From: Planctomycetota bacterium
Lineage (GTDB): Bacteria; Planctomycetota; Planctomycetia; Planctomycetales; Planctomycetaceae
DNA length: 7,910 nt
Direction: 5' to 3'
Assembly: GCA_013151585.1 (NCBI GenBank)
Contig: JAADHY010000409.1
Coordinates: 1-7,910 of the forward strand
The notes under the pieces are model-generated. The model was given only the letters and a program-made list of their open reading frames with translations, was not told the origin of the DNA and did not search any database. This document shows positions 1-6,050 of the stretch, piece after piece. Every line of letters starts with the position of its first letter. Within the stretch, counting starts at the first letter, position 1. The position numbers were made by a program, and so were the translations under genes.

Positions 1-960
1 CACAAGGTTCTCTTTGATCGTGGCCACGTGAGCACGCCCGAGCCGTTCCAGCGCTTGGTCAACCAGGGGATGATCTTGGGCGAGGCGGAACTGACCGCTT
101 TCAAAGACAAGACCGGCCAGTGGGTGTCGGCACGGGACATCGATCCGGACACGTTCGACGGCCAGCGGGTCCGGCTGCAACCGGATCAGGTCGAAAAGCG
201 CGGCGACGAGTTCGTGCTCAAAGAGAATCCGCAGATTGTGGTCGAAAGCCGCGCGTACAAGATGTCCAAATCCCGGGGCAACGTGATCAATCCCGACGAC
301 ATCGTTGCCCAGTACGGGGCCGACTCGCTGCGCATGTACGAAATGTTCATGGGCCCGCTGGAAGCGACAAAGCCGTGGAGCATGAGCGGTGTGGATGGCG
401 TCTACCGATTCCTGGGCCGCGTCTGGCGCATGATCGCCGACGAGGCGGCCGAAGACGTGCGGCTGAATCCGGCCGTGCAAGAAGTCGACCCGACGCCGCA
501 ACAGCAGCGTCTGCTCCACAAGACCATCAAGGCCGTGACCGAAGACATCGAAAAGCTCTCGTTCAACACGGCCATCAGTCGGATGATGGAGTTCGTGAAC
601 GAGATGGGCACGCAGGAGCCGCGGCCGAAGTCGGCCATGGAAACCTTCGTGCTTCTTTTGAGCCCCTTTGCGCCGCACATTGCCGAAGAACTGTGGGAAC
701 TGCTCGGCCATGACCAGACACTGGCGTATGAGCCGTGGCCGGAGTACGACGAAAGCTTGCTGGCCGAGGCGGAGATCGAGATTCCCGTCCAGGTCAACGG
801 AAAGCTACGCGGCCGCATCACGGTGCCGGCGAACGCCGACCAAGAAACGATGCGTCAGGCGGCCGAGCAGCATGAAGCCGTCGCGCGACACCTGACCGGC
901 AAAACGATCGTCAAGGTCATCACCGTCCCCGGCCGCATGGTGAATTTCGTCGTGAAGTAG
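1..960 (+). CDS. leuS: Leucyl-tRNA synthetase, C-terminal part (5' end outside the window)
   Basis: Cytoplasmic class I aminoacyl-tRNA synthetase that charges tRNA-Leu with leucine. The frame is open from base 1 (HKVLFDRGH...), so the gene is cut by the window edge and no start is visible; 319 codons are present. The class I signature KMSKS, which stabilises the transition state of adenylate formation, is at bases 259-273 in the context YKMSKSRGNVINPDD. The following YGADSLRMYEMFMGPLE matches the end of the catalytic core. The helical anticodon-binding domain follows (about bases 390-770, ending near FAPHIAEELWELLG). The last ~65 residues, from IPVQVNGKLRGRI to the end, form the small C-terminal domain typical of bacterial LeuRS. 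The TAG stop is at 958-960. The fragment looks intact, with no frameshift. The next gene is 264 bp away, so an operon link is not evident. Confidence 0.97.
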   Translation, partial: HKVLFDRGHVSTPEPFQRLVNQGMILGEAELTAFKDKTGQWVSARDIDPDTFDGQRVRLQPDQVEKRGDEFVLKENPQIVVESRAYKMSKSRGNVINPDDIVAQYGADSLRMYEMFMGPLEATKPWSMSGVDGVYRFLGRVWRMIADEAAEDVRLNPAVQEVDPTPQQQRLLHKTIKAVTEDIEKLSFNTAISRMMEFVNEMGTQEPRPKSAMETFVLLLSPFAPHIAEELWELLGHDQTLAYEPWPEYDESLLAEAEIEIPVQVNGKLRGRITVPANADQETMRQAAEQHEAVARHLTGKTIVKVITVPGRMVNFVVK

Positions 961-971
961 GACTGGCGAGT

Positions 972-998
972 CAGGTGCGTCAAAACGTCGACGGCCTG
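972..998 (+). other. Stem-loop just after the leuS stop
   Basis: Twelve bases after the leuS stop, CAGG+CGTC (972-975, 978-981) can pair with GACG+CCTG (990-993, 995-998). The stem is two 4-bp segments separated by a small internal loop, with an 8-nt loop. No T tract follows, so it is not a standard intrinsic terminator. It may be a 3'-end processing hairpin or chance. Confidence 0.25.
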
Positions 999-1210
999 GA
1001 ACGTTACAGACCGGCACTGAGTTTCGCCGCGCTGTCCGAAAACGACCGAAAAGCTCTTGCCAAGCGAAGCCAAGGAACTTATCTTTTTGCTGCGAAAGCG
1101 CAGAGGCTGCTCCTTTCGGTGCAGCGCATGGATTGTGCTTAGACCGAAGGTAGTCCGATCGGCCGGCCTTCGAGTCCCTGGTTCTTTTGTCTTGCGGGAC
1201 CCGATGAAAG

Positions 1211-1217
1211 AAGGAGG
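1211..1217 (+). promoter_or_regulatory. Shine-Dalgarno site deciding the start of the zinc-ribbon gene
   Basis: AAGGAGG lies 7 nt before the ATG at 1225. The frame is open further upstream, to an ATG at 1057, but that start has no comparable site and the extra residues do not look like protein. A nearer ATG at 1221 is in a different frame. Confidence 0.8.
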
Positions 1218-1224
1218 CTCATGG

Positions 1225-1578
1225 ATGAGCCAACTGCGATTGTTTTCGCCTGAGAAGCGCCCCGGGGGGCACCGACCGCAATTGCGAGTGTTTTCTCCGG
1301 ACAATGAAGCCTCATCCGCGGACGGCGATGAAGAAGGCAGTTCTGTCCTCCCGTTTGAAGAGTTTGCGGTCCGCGTCCGCGTGTACCGGGTTTCGAACGT
1401 GACAGAGCGGGCAAGGCTGATCTATTCGAATCGTTTCTGCCCGCATTGCCGACGGGCCACCGTCGATGTGCTGGACCTAGCAGGGACTTTCCTCGGCGCG
1501 CAACGACGAAACCGCCTTTTCACCAGTCCGCGACTCGGCTTCTACTGCACCTCTTGTCATGCGGAATGGTCTGTCTGA
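1225..1578 (+). CDS. Small zinc-ribbon-like protein with doubled N-terminal motif, function unknown
   Basis: Predicted 117-aa cytoplasmic protein that I cannot assign to a named family. The start is set by AAGGAGG 7 nt upstream. Residues 3-11 (QLRLFSPEK) and 19-27 (QLRVFSPDN) are a near-duplicate motif with a 16-residue period. An acidic, low-complexity linker follows (about 27-42, rich in D, E, S). The C-terminal part carries two CxxC pairs, C72-x2-C75 (FCPHC) and C108-x2-C111 (YCTSC), 32 residues apart, as expected for a four-cysteine zinc ribbon. The protein ends four residues after the last motif, at HAEWSV. There is no signal peptide or membrane segment. Zinc ribbons of this size bind nucleic acid, protein or only structural zinc, so the role is open. 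It stands alone between leuS and a long gap. The cysteine pattern and the ribosome site make it likely to be a real gene. Confidence 0.8.
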   Translation: MSQLRLFSPEKRPGGHRPQLRVFSPDNEASSADGDEEGSSVLPFEEFAVRVRVYRVSNVTERARLIYSNRFCPHCRRATVDVLDLAGTFLGAQRRNRLFTSPRLGFYCTSCHAEWSV

Positions 1579-1740
1579 GCCGCACGAATGCCGGTACCTC
1601 TTCTGTACTCGTGCGCGATCAGGCTATCCTGTGCGCCGATTCTTCGCCAACCCGTGTCCTGCGTCTCGTTTCCCTCGGAAAACGTGACGGCAGGCGGTAG
1701 ACTGAGCGTAGCCGTTCGCAAGTGGAAGTGCCGCGCCGCG

Positions 1741-1760
1741 GCCGATGCTGCGAGCGTCGG
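1741..1760 (+). repeat. Direct repeat, left copy, flanking the repeat element
   Basis: GCCGATGCTGCGAGCGTCGG matches 1893-1912 at 18 of 20 positions. The two copies lie either side of the 62-nt element. They could be the boundaries of a larger repeat unit, or chance in GC-rich sequence. Confidence 0.45.
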
Positions 1761-1764
1761 CAAA

Positions 1765-1826
1765 TCAACACAGTGCCCAGTGCTGTTGCCCTTGTTACCG
1801 AGAGACAGCCGCGAACGGTTCGGCAG
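1765..1826 (+). repeat. Intergenic repeat element, copy A, with conserved hairpin
   Basis: This segment aligns without gaps to 6883-6944 at 51 of 62 positions. Its centre folds as outer stem GCTGTT (1782-1787) with GACAGC (1804-1809), internal loop GCC (1788-1790) opposite A1803, inner stem CTTG (1791-1794) with CGAG (1799-1802), and loop TTAC (1795-1798). Two pairs are T-G, which pair only if the + strand is the RNA. It lies about 285 bp upstream of the sulfatase start. It could be an interspersed repeat, a small RNA or part of a leader. The repeat is directly seen; its function is unknown. Confidence 0.7.
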
Positions 1827-1892
1827 GACTCGGCAGCCGGTGCCGCAACCTCCCCAAAGCGCAGCCGAATTGGCGGCGCAGAAGAAGTCGTA

Positions 1893-1912
1893 GCCGGTGC
1901 TGCGAGCATCGG
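1893..1912 (+). repeat. Direct repeat, right copy, flanking the repeat element
   Basis: GCCGGTGCTGCGAGCATCGG differs from 1741-1760 at two positions. It lies 66 bp after copy A of the 62-nt element. Confidence 0.45.
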
Positions 1913-2068
1913 TTCTGTTCTCCGGGGGAAACACCCGCCAGCGGTTCGACACAAATGGGAGCTTTTCCCACGGACAGCCAGCTCCCGTTGCCGATCAACA
2001 GGGGACTTTCCGCTCCGTGAACGGCTGCGGTCGAATGTCCCGCCCTACCAGCGATGCTGCCTAAGAAC

Positions 2069-2079
2069 TTGTGACACAA
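2069..2079. promoter_or_regulatory. Small palindrome upstream of the sulfatase gene
   Basis: TTGTG-A-CACAA is a perfect 5-bp inverted repeat around one base, 30 nt before the sulfatase start codon and 17 nt before its ribosome site. The position suits an operator, but a palindrome this short can arise by chance and matches no regulator I can name with confidence. Confidence 0.2.
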
Positions 2080-2096
2080 CCACGCGACAAGCATCC

Positions 2097-2104
2097 GAGG
2101 AGGT
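2097..2104 (+). promoter_or_regulatory. Shine-Dalgarno site deciding the sulfatase start
   Basis: GAGGAGGT lies 5 nt before the ATG at 2110. An in-frame GTG at 2071 would add 13 residues ahead of the signal peptide and would place this site inside the coding region, so 2110 is preferred. Confidence 0.8.
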
Positions 2105-2109
2105 GCGCG

Positions 2110-3573
2110 ATGACTCGGACTTCGACACGACAAATGCTGCGGACGTTTTTCACGGCGACCGCCGTGATCGGGACGATGGCTGCGGCGGCTGAACGGGCTG
2201 ACACAGCCGAGCAACCACAACCCAACATCGTTCTGGCGATGGCCGATGATCAAGGCTGGGGCGACGCCGGATACATGGGGCATCCGGTGCTGAAAACGCC
2301 GGTGCTGGACCAGATGGCGGCCAACGGGTTGCGCTTCGATCGGTTTTATGCGGCCGCACCCGTCTGCTCGCCGACTCGCGGCAGTGTGCTCACCGGACGC
2401 CACCCCAATCGATTCGGCTGCTTCTCGTGGGGATACTCGCTGCGTCCGCAAGAGATCACCGTGGCCGAATCCCTGAAGCAAGCCGGCTACGTGACCGGCC
2501 ACTTCGGCAAATGGCATCTGGGCTCCGTGCGTCCCGACAGCACCGTCTGTCCTGGAGCGAGCGGGTTCGATGAATGGTTCAGCAGTCCGAACTTCTTCGA
2601 CAACGATCCGCTGATGTGCCACAACGGGAAGGTGGTCCGGACCAAAGGGGAAAGTTCGCTGGTGACGATGGACGCGGCGCTCGCGTTCATCCGACGCTGC
2701 GTCCAGCGCCGGCAGCGGTTTCTGGCCGTCGTTTGGTTCGGTTCGCCCCACAGCCCGCACCGGGCGGCCGACGAGTTCAAGAAGCTGTATCCGGATCAAC
2801 CGAAAGCGTTGCAGAACTACTACGGCGAAATCAGCGGCATCGATGCGGCCATGGGCCGTCTGCGCAGGGAGCTGCGGCGGCTGGGGATCGCCGAAAACAC
2901 CCTCGTGTGGTACTGCAGCGACAACGGAGCCACCAAGCGCGGCTCGACGGGCGGCCTGTCCGGCTACAAGGGGACCTTGCTGGAAGGCGGAATCCGCGTT
3001 CCGGCGATCATCGAATGGCCTGAGCGGATCAAAGAACCGCGTCGAACTGACGCACCTTGTGGCACGGTCGACATCTATCCGACGCTGCTCGATCTGGTCG
3101 GTGTCAGAATTCCTCATCAGCCACCGCTGGACGGAATCAGTTTGATGCCGCTCATCGACGGAAAAATGGCCCACCGTGACAAACCGCTCGGCTTTTGGGT
3201 CTATCCGGCGAAAGGCATTCCGACACGCAGCACACAGCTTCTAGAGGCGCTGATGGAAGAGCAAACCGGTGAGCGTCCACCGTCTCCGCCTCCGCCCGAT
3301 CCGGGTCGGATCACTCGCCAATATCCCGAGGATGTCTTTCCCGGTCCCTCGGCCTGGATCGACGGCCGATACAAACTGCACCGTCGTGCGGACGCGTCGG
3401 GCCAAGCAACCTACCAGCTCTTCGATCTGGTGGCCGATCCCCGGGAACGACACGATTTGTCCAAATCGCAACCCAAGCGTTTGGCTCATATGAAAGCCGA
3501 TCTGGAGTCCTGGCTCCGATCTGTCGTCCGCAGCTTGAATGGGAAAGACTATCAGGGACAGTTGCAGCCTTAG
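2110..3573 (+). CDS. Secreted sulfatase, arylsulfatase A family (formylglycine-dependent)
   Basis: 487-aa hydrolase predicted to remove sulfate esters, probably from sulfated carbohydrate, outside the cytoplasm. Residues 1 to about 26 form a signal peptide: R3, R7 and R11, then a hydrophobic stretch ending in AAAA before ER. The family motifs appear in order: DDQGWGD with metal ligands D46 and D47; C86-S-P-T-R90, where Cys86 is the residue converted to formylglycine; GKWHLG with K134 and H136; SPHSPH with H214; SDNG with D271 and N272; and K287 in GYKGTLLEGG. All residues expected for catalysis and calcium binding are present. The C-terminal part has a proline-rich insert (PPSPPPPDP, about 389-398) and the usual ending YQLFDLVADPRERHDLS. 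Activation needs a formylglycine-generating enzyme, which is not in the window. The kinase gene follows after 89 bp in the same direction and may be cotranscribed. The substrate cannot be read from the sequence. Confidence 0.95.
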   Translation: MTRTSTRQMLRTFFTATAVIGTMAAAAERADTAEQPQPNIVLAMADDQGWGDAGYMGHPVLKTPVLDQMAANGLRFDRFYAAAPVCSPTRGSVLTGRHPNRFGCFSWGYSLRPQEITVAESLKQAGYVTGHFGKWHLGSVRPDSTVCPGASGFDEWFSSPNFFDNDPLMCHNGKVVRTKGESSLVTMDAALAFIRRCVQRRQRFLAVVWFGSPHSPHRAADEFKKLYPDQPKALQNYYGEISGIDAAMGRLRRELRRLGIAENTLVWYCSDNGATKRGSTGGLSGYKGTLLEGGIRVPAIIEWPERIKEPRRTDAPCGTVDIYPTLLDLVGVRIPHQPPLDGISLMPLIDGKMAHRDKPLGFWVYPAKGIPTRSTQLLEALMEEQTGERPPSPPPPDPGRITRQYPEDVFPGPSAWIDGRYKLHRRADASGQATYQLFDLVADPRERHDLSKSQPKRLAHMKADLESWLRSVVRSLNGKDYQGQLQP

Positions 3574-3581
3574 GCCACCGG

Positions 3582-3602
3582 CGTTGAGGACGAAACTCAG
3601 CG
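3582..3602 (+). other. Intercistronic stem-loop between sulfatase and kinase
   Basis: CGTTGAG (3582-3588) pairs with CTCAGCG (3596-3602) over 7 bp including one G-U, around a 7-nt loop, 8 nt after the sulfatase stop. No T run follows, so an intrinsic terminator is unlikely. It could protect the 3' end of the upstream message. The octamer CGAAACTC recurs at 3591-3598 and 3612-3619. Confidence 0.3.
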
Positions 3603-3649
3603 TGTGCAGTGCGAAACTCGCTCCCTCACCAAACTGTGTCGGACGGCGA

Positions 3650-3655
3650 AGGAGG
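3650..3655 (+). promoter_or_regulatory. Shine-Dalgarno site of the kinase gene
   Basis: AGGAGG is 7 nt before the ATG at 3663 and 4 nt before an adjacent in-frame ATG at 3660. The wider spacing favours 3663. An upstream pyrimidine stretch, CTCCCTC (3621-3627), is complementary to this region. Confidence 0.75.
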
Positions 3656-3662
3656 GGAGATG

Positions 3663-5111
3663 ATGGCCGCAGATCGAGAATTAGCGATTGGTCTGGATGT
3701 CGGAACCGGGGGAGCGCGGGCGGTGGCCGTGGCGCTGGATGGGACCCTGGTGGCCGAGGGACGTGCGCCGCTCCCGACTGAAGCGATGCGAGTCGACGGA
3801 CCGCGCGTGGAACAAGACCCACAAGCTTGGATCCGCGCGGCAGAAGACGCCTTGGGCCGGATGATCGAGCGGCTGCCTCGGCCGCACCGCGTTATCGGCG
3901 TCTCGGTTGATGCCACATCCGGCACCTTTCTGCTCGTGGACGCCCAGCACCGGCCTCTGACAGCGGGGATCATGTACAACGATCAGCGAGCGACGGATGT
4001 TGTCGACGAAGTGGCCGAATCGCTCGGGCCGGATCTGCAACCTTACGGCATTCGGATTGCCGCATCTTTCGCGTTGGCGAAGCTTGTGCATTGGACGCGG
4101 CATGAACCGTCGATCTGGCAACAAGCGGCGCGAGTTGTCCATCAAACCGATTGGATCGTAGGAATGCTTTGCGGTCGATACGACGTCACGGACGTGTCGA
4201 CGGCGTTGAAAACCGGCGTGGATCCCGGCCGGCTCGCTTGGCCCGAGGCGATCGAGCGGCTGGGCGTCCCGACTGACTGTCTGCCGCAAGTCGTGCTGTC
4301 CGGAACGATCATCGGCGAGGTGACGGAGGAAGCCTCCGAGCGAACCGGCTTGCCCGCCGGGACACCCGTCATCGCGGGCTGCACAGACGGAACGGCCGGG
4401 TGTTTGGCGTCCGGAGCGAAACATGTCGGGGATTTGAACGTGACGCTCGGCACCACGCTCGTCTTCAAGGCCATCGCGGAAACCCCTCTTCAGGATCCCG
4501 AGGGCGTTCTTTATAACCATCGTCATCCGGCTGGTGGCTATTTGCCCGGGGCGGCTTCCAGCACGGGCGGCGAATGGATTGATCGTTGGTTCGCTGGGCA
4601 GGATTTGCAGGACCTGAACCGACAGGCTCGCTCACTTGTTCCCACGGGGCGGACCGTCTACCCGCTCATCAAGTCGGGCGAGCGATTTCCCTTTGCTTGC
4701 CCGGAGGCGCGCGGATTTGGCCTGGAAGAGATCGAAGACCAGGTCGAGCGGTTCGCCGCCGGGTTGGAAGGCGTGGCGTTTCTCGAGCGAATGGGGGTCG
4801 AACGGTTGGAACGTCTCGGCTTGACCGTGGGTCCGGTCGTTTACGCGACCGGAGGCGGAGCGGCCGGGACGACATGGCTGACGATCCGGGCAGCAGTCAA
4901 TCGACGGACTTACTGGGTGCCGGAACACCCTGAGTGTGCGATGGGCGCGGCGATCCTGGCGGCCACTCCCTTTTTGGGAAGCTGTCAAGCGGCAATTGCT
5001 CGTCTCGTCCGGACGGGCCAGTCCATCGAGCCGGATCCGCGACTCGCGGCGGCTTACGAGGAGCCTTTTGGCCGTTTCCGAACGTCGCTCCAAGAGCGAG
5101 GATGGCTTTGA
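3663..5111 (+). CDS. FGGY-family carbohydrate kinase, D-ribulokinase-like
   Basis: 482-aa cytoplasmic sugar kinase that transfers phosphate from ATP to a sugar hydroxyl. The start at 3663 has AGGAGG 7 nt upstream; 3660 is a one-codon alternative. The N-terminal FGGY domain opens with IGLDVGTGGARA (D12, T15), the phosphate-binding loop. It continues with SVDATSGT (D83) and MYNDQRATD, and carries the predicted catalytic base D242 in GCTDGTAGCLASGA. The C-terminal domain has NVTLGTTLVFK, SGERFPFACP and the nucleotide-binding GGGAAG (from G397), then ECAMGAAILAA. DATSGT, LASGA, LGTT and GERFP together recall the cyanobacterial and plant D-ribulokinase group (SePSK/XK-1 type) more than classic xylulokinase; that comparison is from memory. 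The length is normal and no key residue is missing. It lies 89 bp after the sulfatase and 180 bp before the cyclophilin, all in one direction. FGGY kinase is near certain; ribulose as substrate is a guess. Confidence 0.95.
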   Translation: MAADRELAIGLDVGTGGARAVAVALDGTLVAEGRAPLPTEAMRVDGPRVEQDPQAWIRAAEDALGRMIERLPRPHRVIGVSVDATSGTFLLVDAQHRPLTAGIMYNDQRATDVVDEVAESLGPDLQPYGIRIAASFALAKLVHWTRHEPSIWQQAARVVHQTDWIVGMLCGRYDVTDVSTALKTGVDPGRLAWPEAIERLGVPTDCLPQVVLSGTIIGEVTEEASERTGLPAGTPVIAGCTDGTAGCLASGAKHVGDLNVTLGTTLVFKAIAETPLQDPEGVLYNHRHPAGGYLPGAASSTGGEWIDRWFAGQDLQDLNRQARSLVPTGRTVYPLIKSGERFPFACPEARGFGLEEIEDQVERFAAGLEGVAFLERMGVERLERLGLTVGPVVYATGGGAAGTTWLTIRAAVNRRTYWVPEHPECAMGAAILAATPFLGSCQAAIARLVRTGQSIEPDPRLAAAYEEPFGRFRTSLQERGWL

Positions 5112-5229
5112 AGCCGCGTGATCTTATGGACGAGAGCGACACCGATATTGGCCCCGTTCCGATGGCAGGATCTTCGTCGAAATGGGAGAATGTCGCGGCG
5201 CGATGCGAACGGGCCAGACGGCGGGGAGA

Positions 5230-5242
5230 CGAACTGAGTTCG
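5230..5242. promoter_or_regulatory. 13-bp palindrome upstream of the cyclophilin gene
   Basis: CGAACT-G-AGTTCG is a perfect 6-bp inverted repeat around one base, 49 nt before the cyclophilin start. It resembles a repressor half-site pair, including the CGAAC/GTTCG halves of Gram-positive-type LexA boxes, but the spacing is one base short for those. It is a possible operator or a chance palindrome. Confidence 0.3.
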
Positions 5243-5278
5243 GCGCCCCGCAGCGAATCAGAAAGAACCTCAAGATTG

Positions 5279-5284
5279 AAGGAG
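5279..5284 (+). promoter_or_regulatory. Shine-Dalgarno site of the cyclophilin gene
   Basis: AAGGAG ends 7 nt before the ATG at 5292. An in-frame TGA at 5277-5279 overlaps its first base and rules out any earlier start in this frame. Confidence 0.8.
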
Positions 5285-5291
5285 TTTTCGA

Positions 5292-6002
5292 ATGCAAGTC
5301 GGCACAGCGGTAGCTGTTGGAACGCTGAGTGTGGCGGTGGGATTGGCATGCGCGGGTTGTTCCGGGAAGCAGGACACCGGAGCGAATGTCCCGGTCGAGT
5401 ACGCGGAAGCTTTGGCCGACGACGAGGATCCCGACACATTCCAGGTTAAGTTCGAGACGTCGAAGGGCGAGTTCATCGTTGAGGTGCATCCGAGCTGGGC
5501 CCCCAAGGGAGCGGCTCGGTTTCGTGAACTGGTCGAGAGCGGCTTCTACGACGATTGTCGGTTCTTCCGCGTCGTTCCGGACTTCGTCGTCCAGTTCGGG
5601 ATCAACGGTGATCCCCAGGTCCAAGCGAAATGGCGCGACAAAACGATCGAAGATGATCCGGTCCGCCGACCCAACAAGCGCGGAGCCGTCACTTTTGCGA
5701 CGAGTGGGCCCAACTCGCGGACGACGCAAATCTTCATCAATCTCAAAGACAACTCCCATCTGGATGAGATGGGGTTCGCTCCGTTCGGAGTCGTTGTCTC
5801 GGGCATGTCGGTTGTGGATTCCATCGAAAGCAAGTATCGCCAGATCGCGGACCAAGGTCGGATCCAGATGGAAGGCAACGCGTATTTGACGGCGAACTTC
5901 CCCGACATGGATTACGTGATCCGGGCGACGGTGGTCGATGATTCTTCGAAAAAAACAGGGCCGACACCACCCGACTCGGGCGGACAAGACGACTCGCCGT
6001 GA
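5292..6002 (+). CDS. Cyclophilin-type peptidyl-prolyl cis-trans isomerase, probable lipoprotein
   Basis: 236-aa folding catalyst that isomerises Xaa-Pro bonds. The start is fixed by AAGGAG 7 nt upstream and by an in-frame stop just before it. Residues 1-23 are a hydrophobic segment ending LACAGC. C23 (CAG-C) is the likely lipidated cysteine; C20 is a weaker alternative. The cyclophilin fold starts near residue 52 (FETSKGEFIVEVHPSWAP). Active-site residues match human cyclophilin A in order and spacing: R93, F98 and Q101 in FRVVPDFVVQFG, then TSGPNSRTTQIFINL with F148 at the F113 position and GFAPFG near the H126 position. The tryptophan that binds cyclosporin A is replaced in NSHLD, as in many bacterial members. 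The tail after about residue 220 is polar and proline-rich. An unusual point is that the signal has no lysine or arginine before its hydrophobic core. It is predicted to be anchored at a membrane facing the periplasm. It may be transcribed with the kinase or from its own promoter. Confidence 0.94.
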   Translation: MQVGTAVAVGTLSVAVGLACAGCSGKQDTGANVPVEYAEALADDEDPDTFQVKFETSKGEFIVEVHPSWAPKGAARFRELVESGFYDDCRFFRVVPDFVVQFGINGDPQVQAKWRDKTIEDDPVRRPNKRGAVTFATSGPNSRTTQIFINLKDNSHLDEMGFAPFGVVVSGMSVVDSIESKYRQIADQGRIQMEGNAYLTANFPDMDYVIRATVVDDSSKKTGPTPPDSGGQDDSP

Positions 6003-6050
6003 CATGGCTGAAATGGCGCGAGCTACGACTCCAGCGGCGCGCAGTCGAGG

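Larger units (their letters stand above)
1579..2109. other. 531-bp non-coding gap holding an intergenic repeat copy
   Basis: No open frame here has a ribosome site or protein-like composition. The stretch holds the first copy of a 62-nt repeated element with a hairpin (1765-1826), a pair of 20-nt direct repeats flanking it (1741-1760, 1893-1912), a hairpin-prone segment near 1956-1986 (TGGGA with TCCCA, or GGGAGC with GCTCCC), and a small palindrome near the sulfatase start. I see no clear sigma70-type promoter. Confidence 0.6.

Noticed and set aside
1795..3174. Long minus-strand open frame (459 codons) opposite the sulfatase gene
   Set aside because: It lies mostly antisense to a gene with full sulfatase motifs. 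Its residues are rich in R, H and Q with no recognisable domain, as expected for a shadow frame in GC-rich DNA.
3681..4526. Minus-strand open frame (281 codons) opposite the kinase gene
   Set aside because: It is antisense to conserved FGGY motifs and has shadow-like composition.
5230..5242. LexA (SOS) box
   Set aside because: The halves CGAAC and GTTCG fit, but the spacer is 3 instead of the usual 4 bases, and a cyclophilin is not a typical SOS gene.
5128..5449. Possible small + strand gene starting MDESDTDIG between kinase and cyclophilin
   Set aside because: It has no ribosome site and runs out of frame deep into the cyclophilin gene. Its composition shifts to shadow-like residues after about 20 codons.
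5124..6005. Minus-strand open frame (293 codons) opposite the cyclophilin gene
   Set aside because: It covers the cyclophilin gene, whose active-site motifs are intact on the + strand. No domain is recognisable in the antisense translation.
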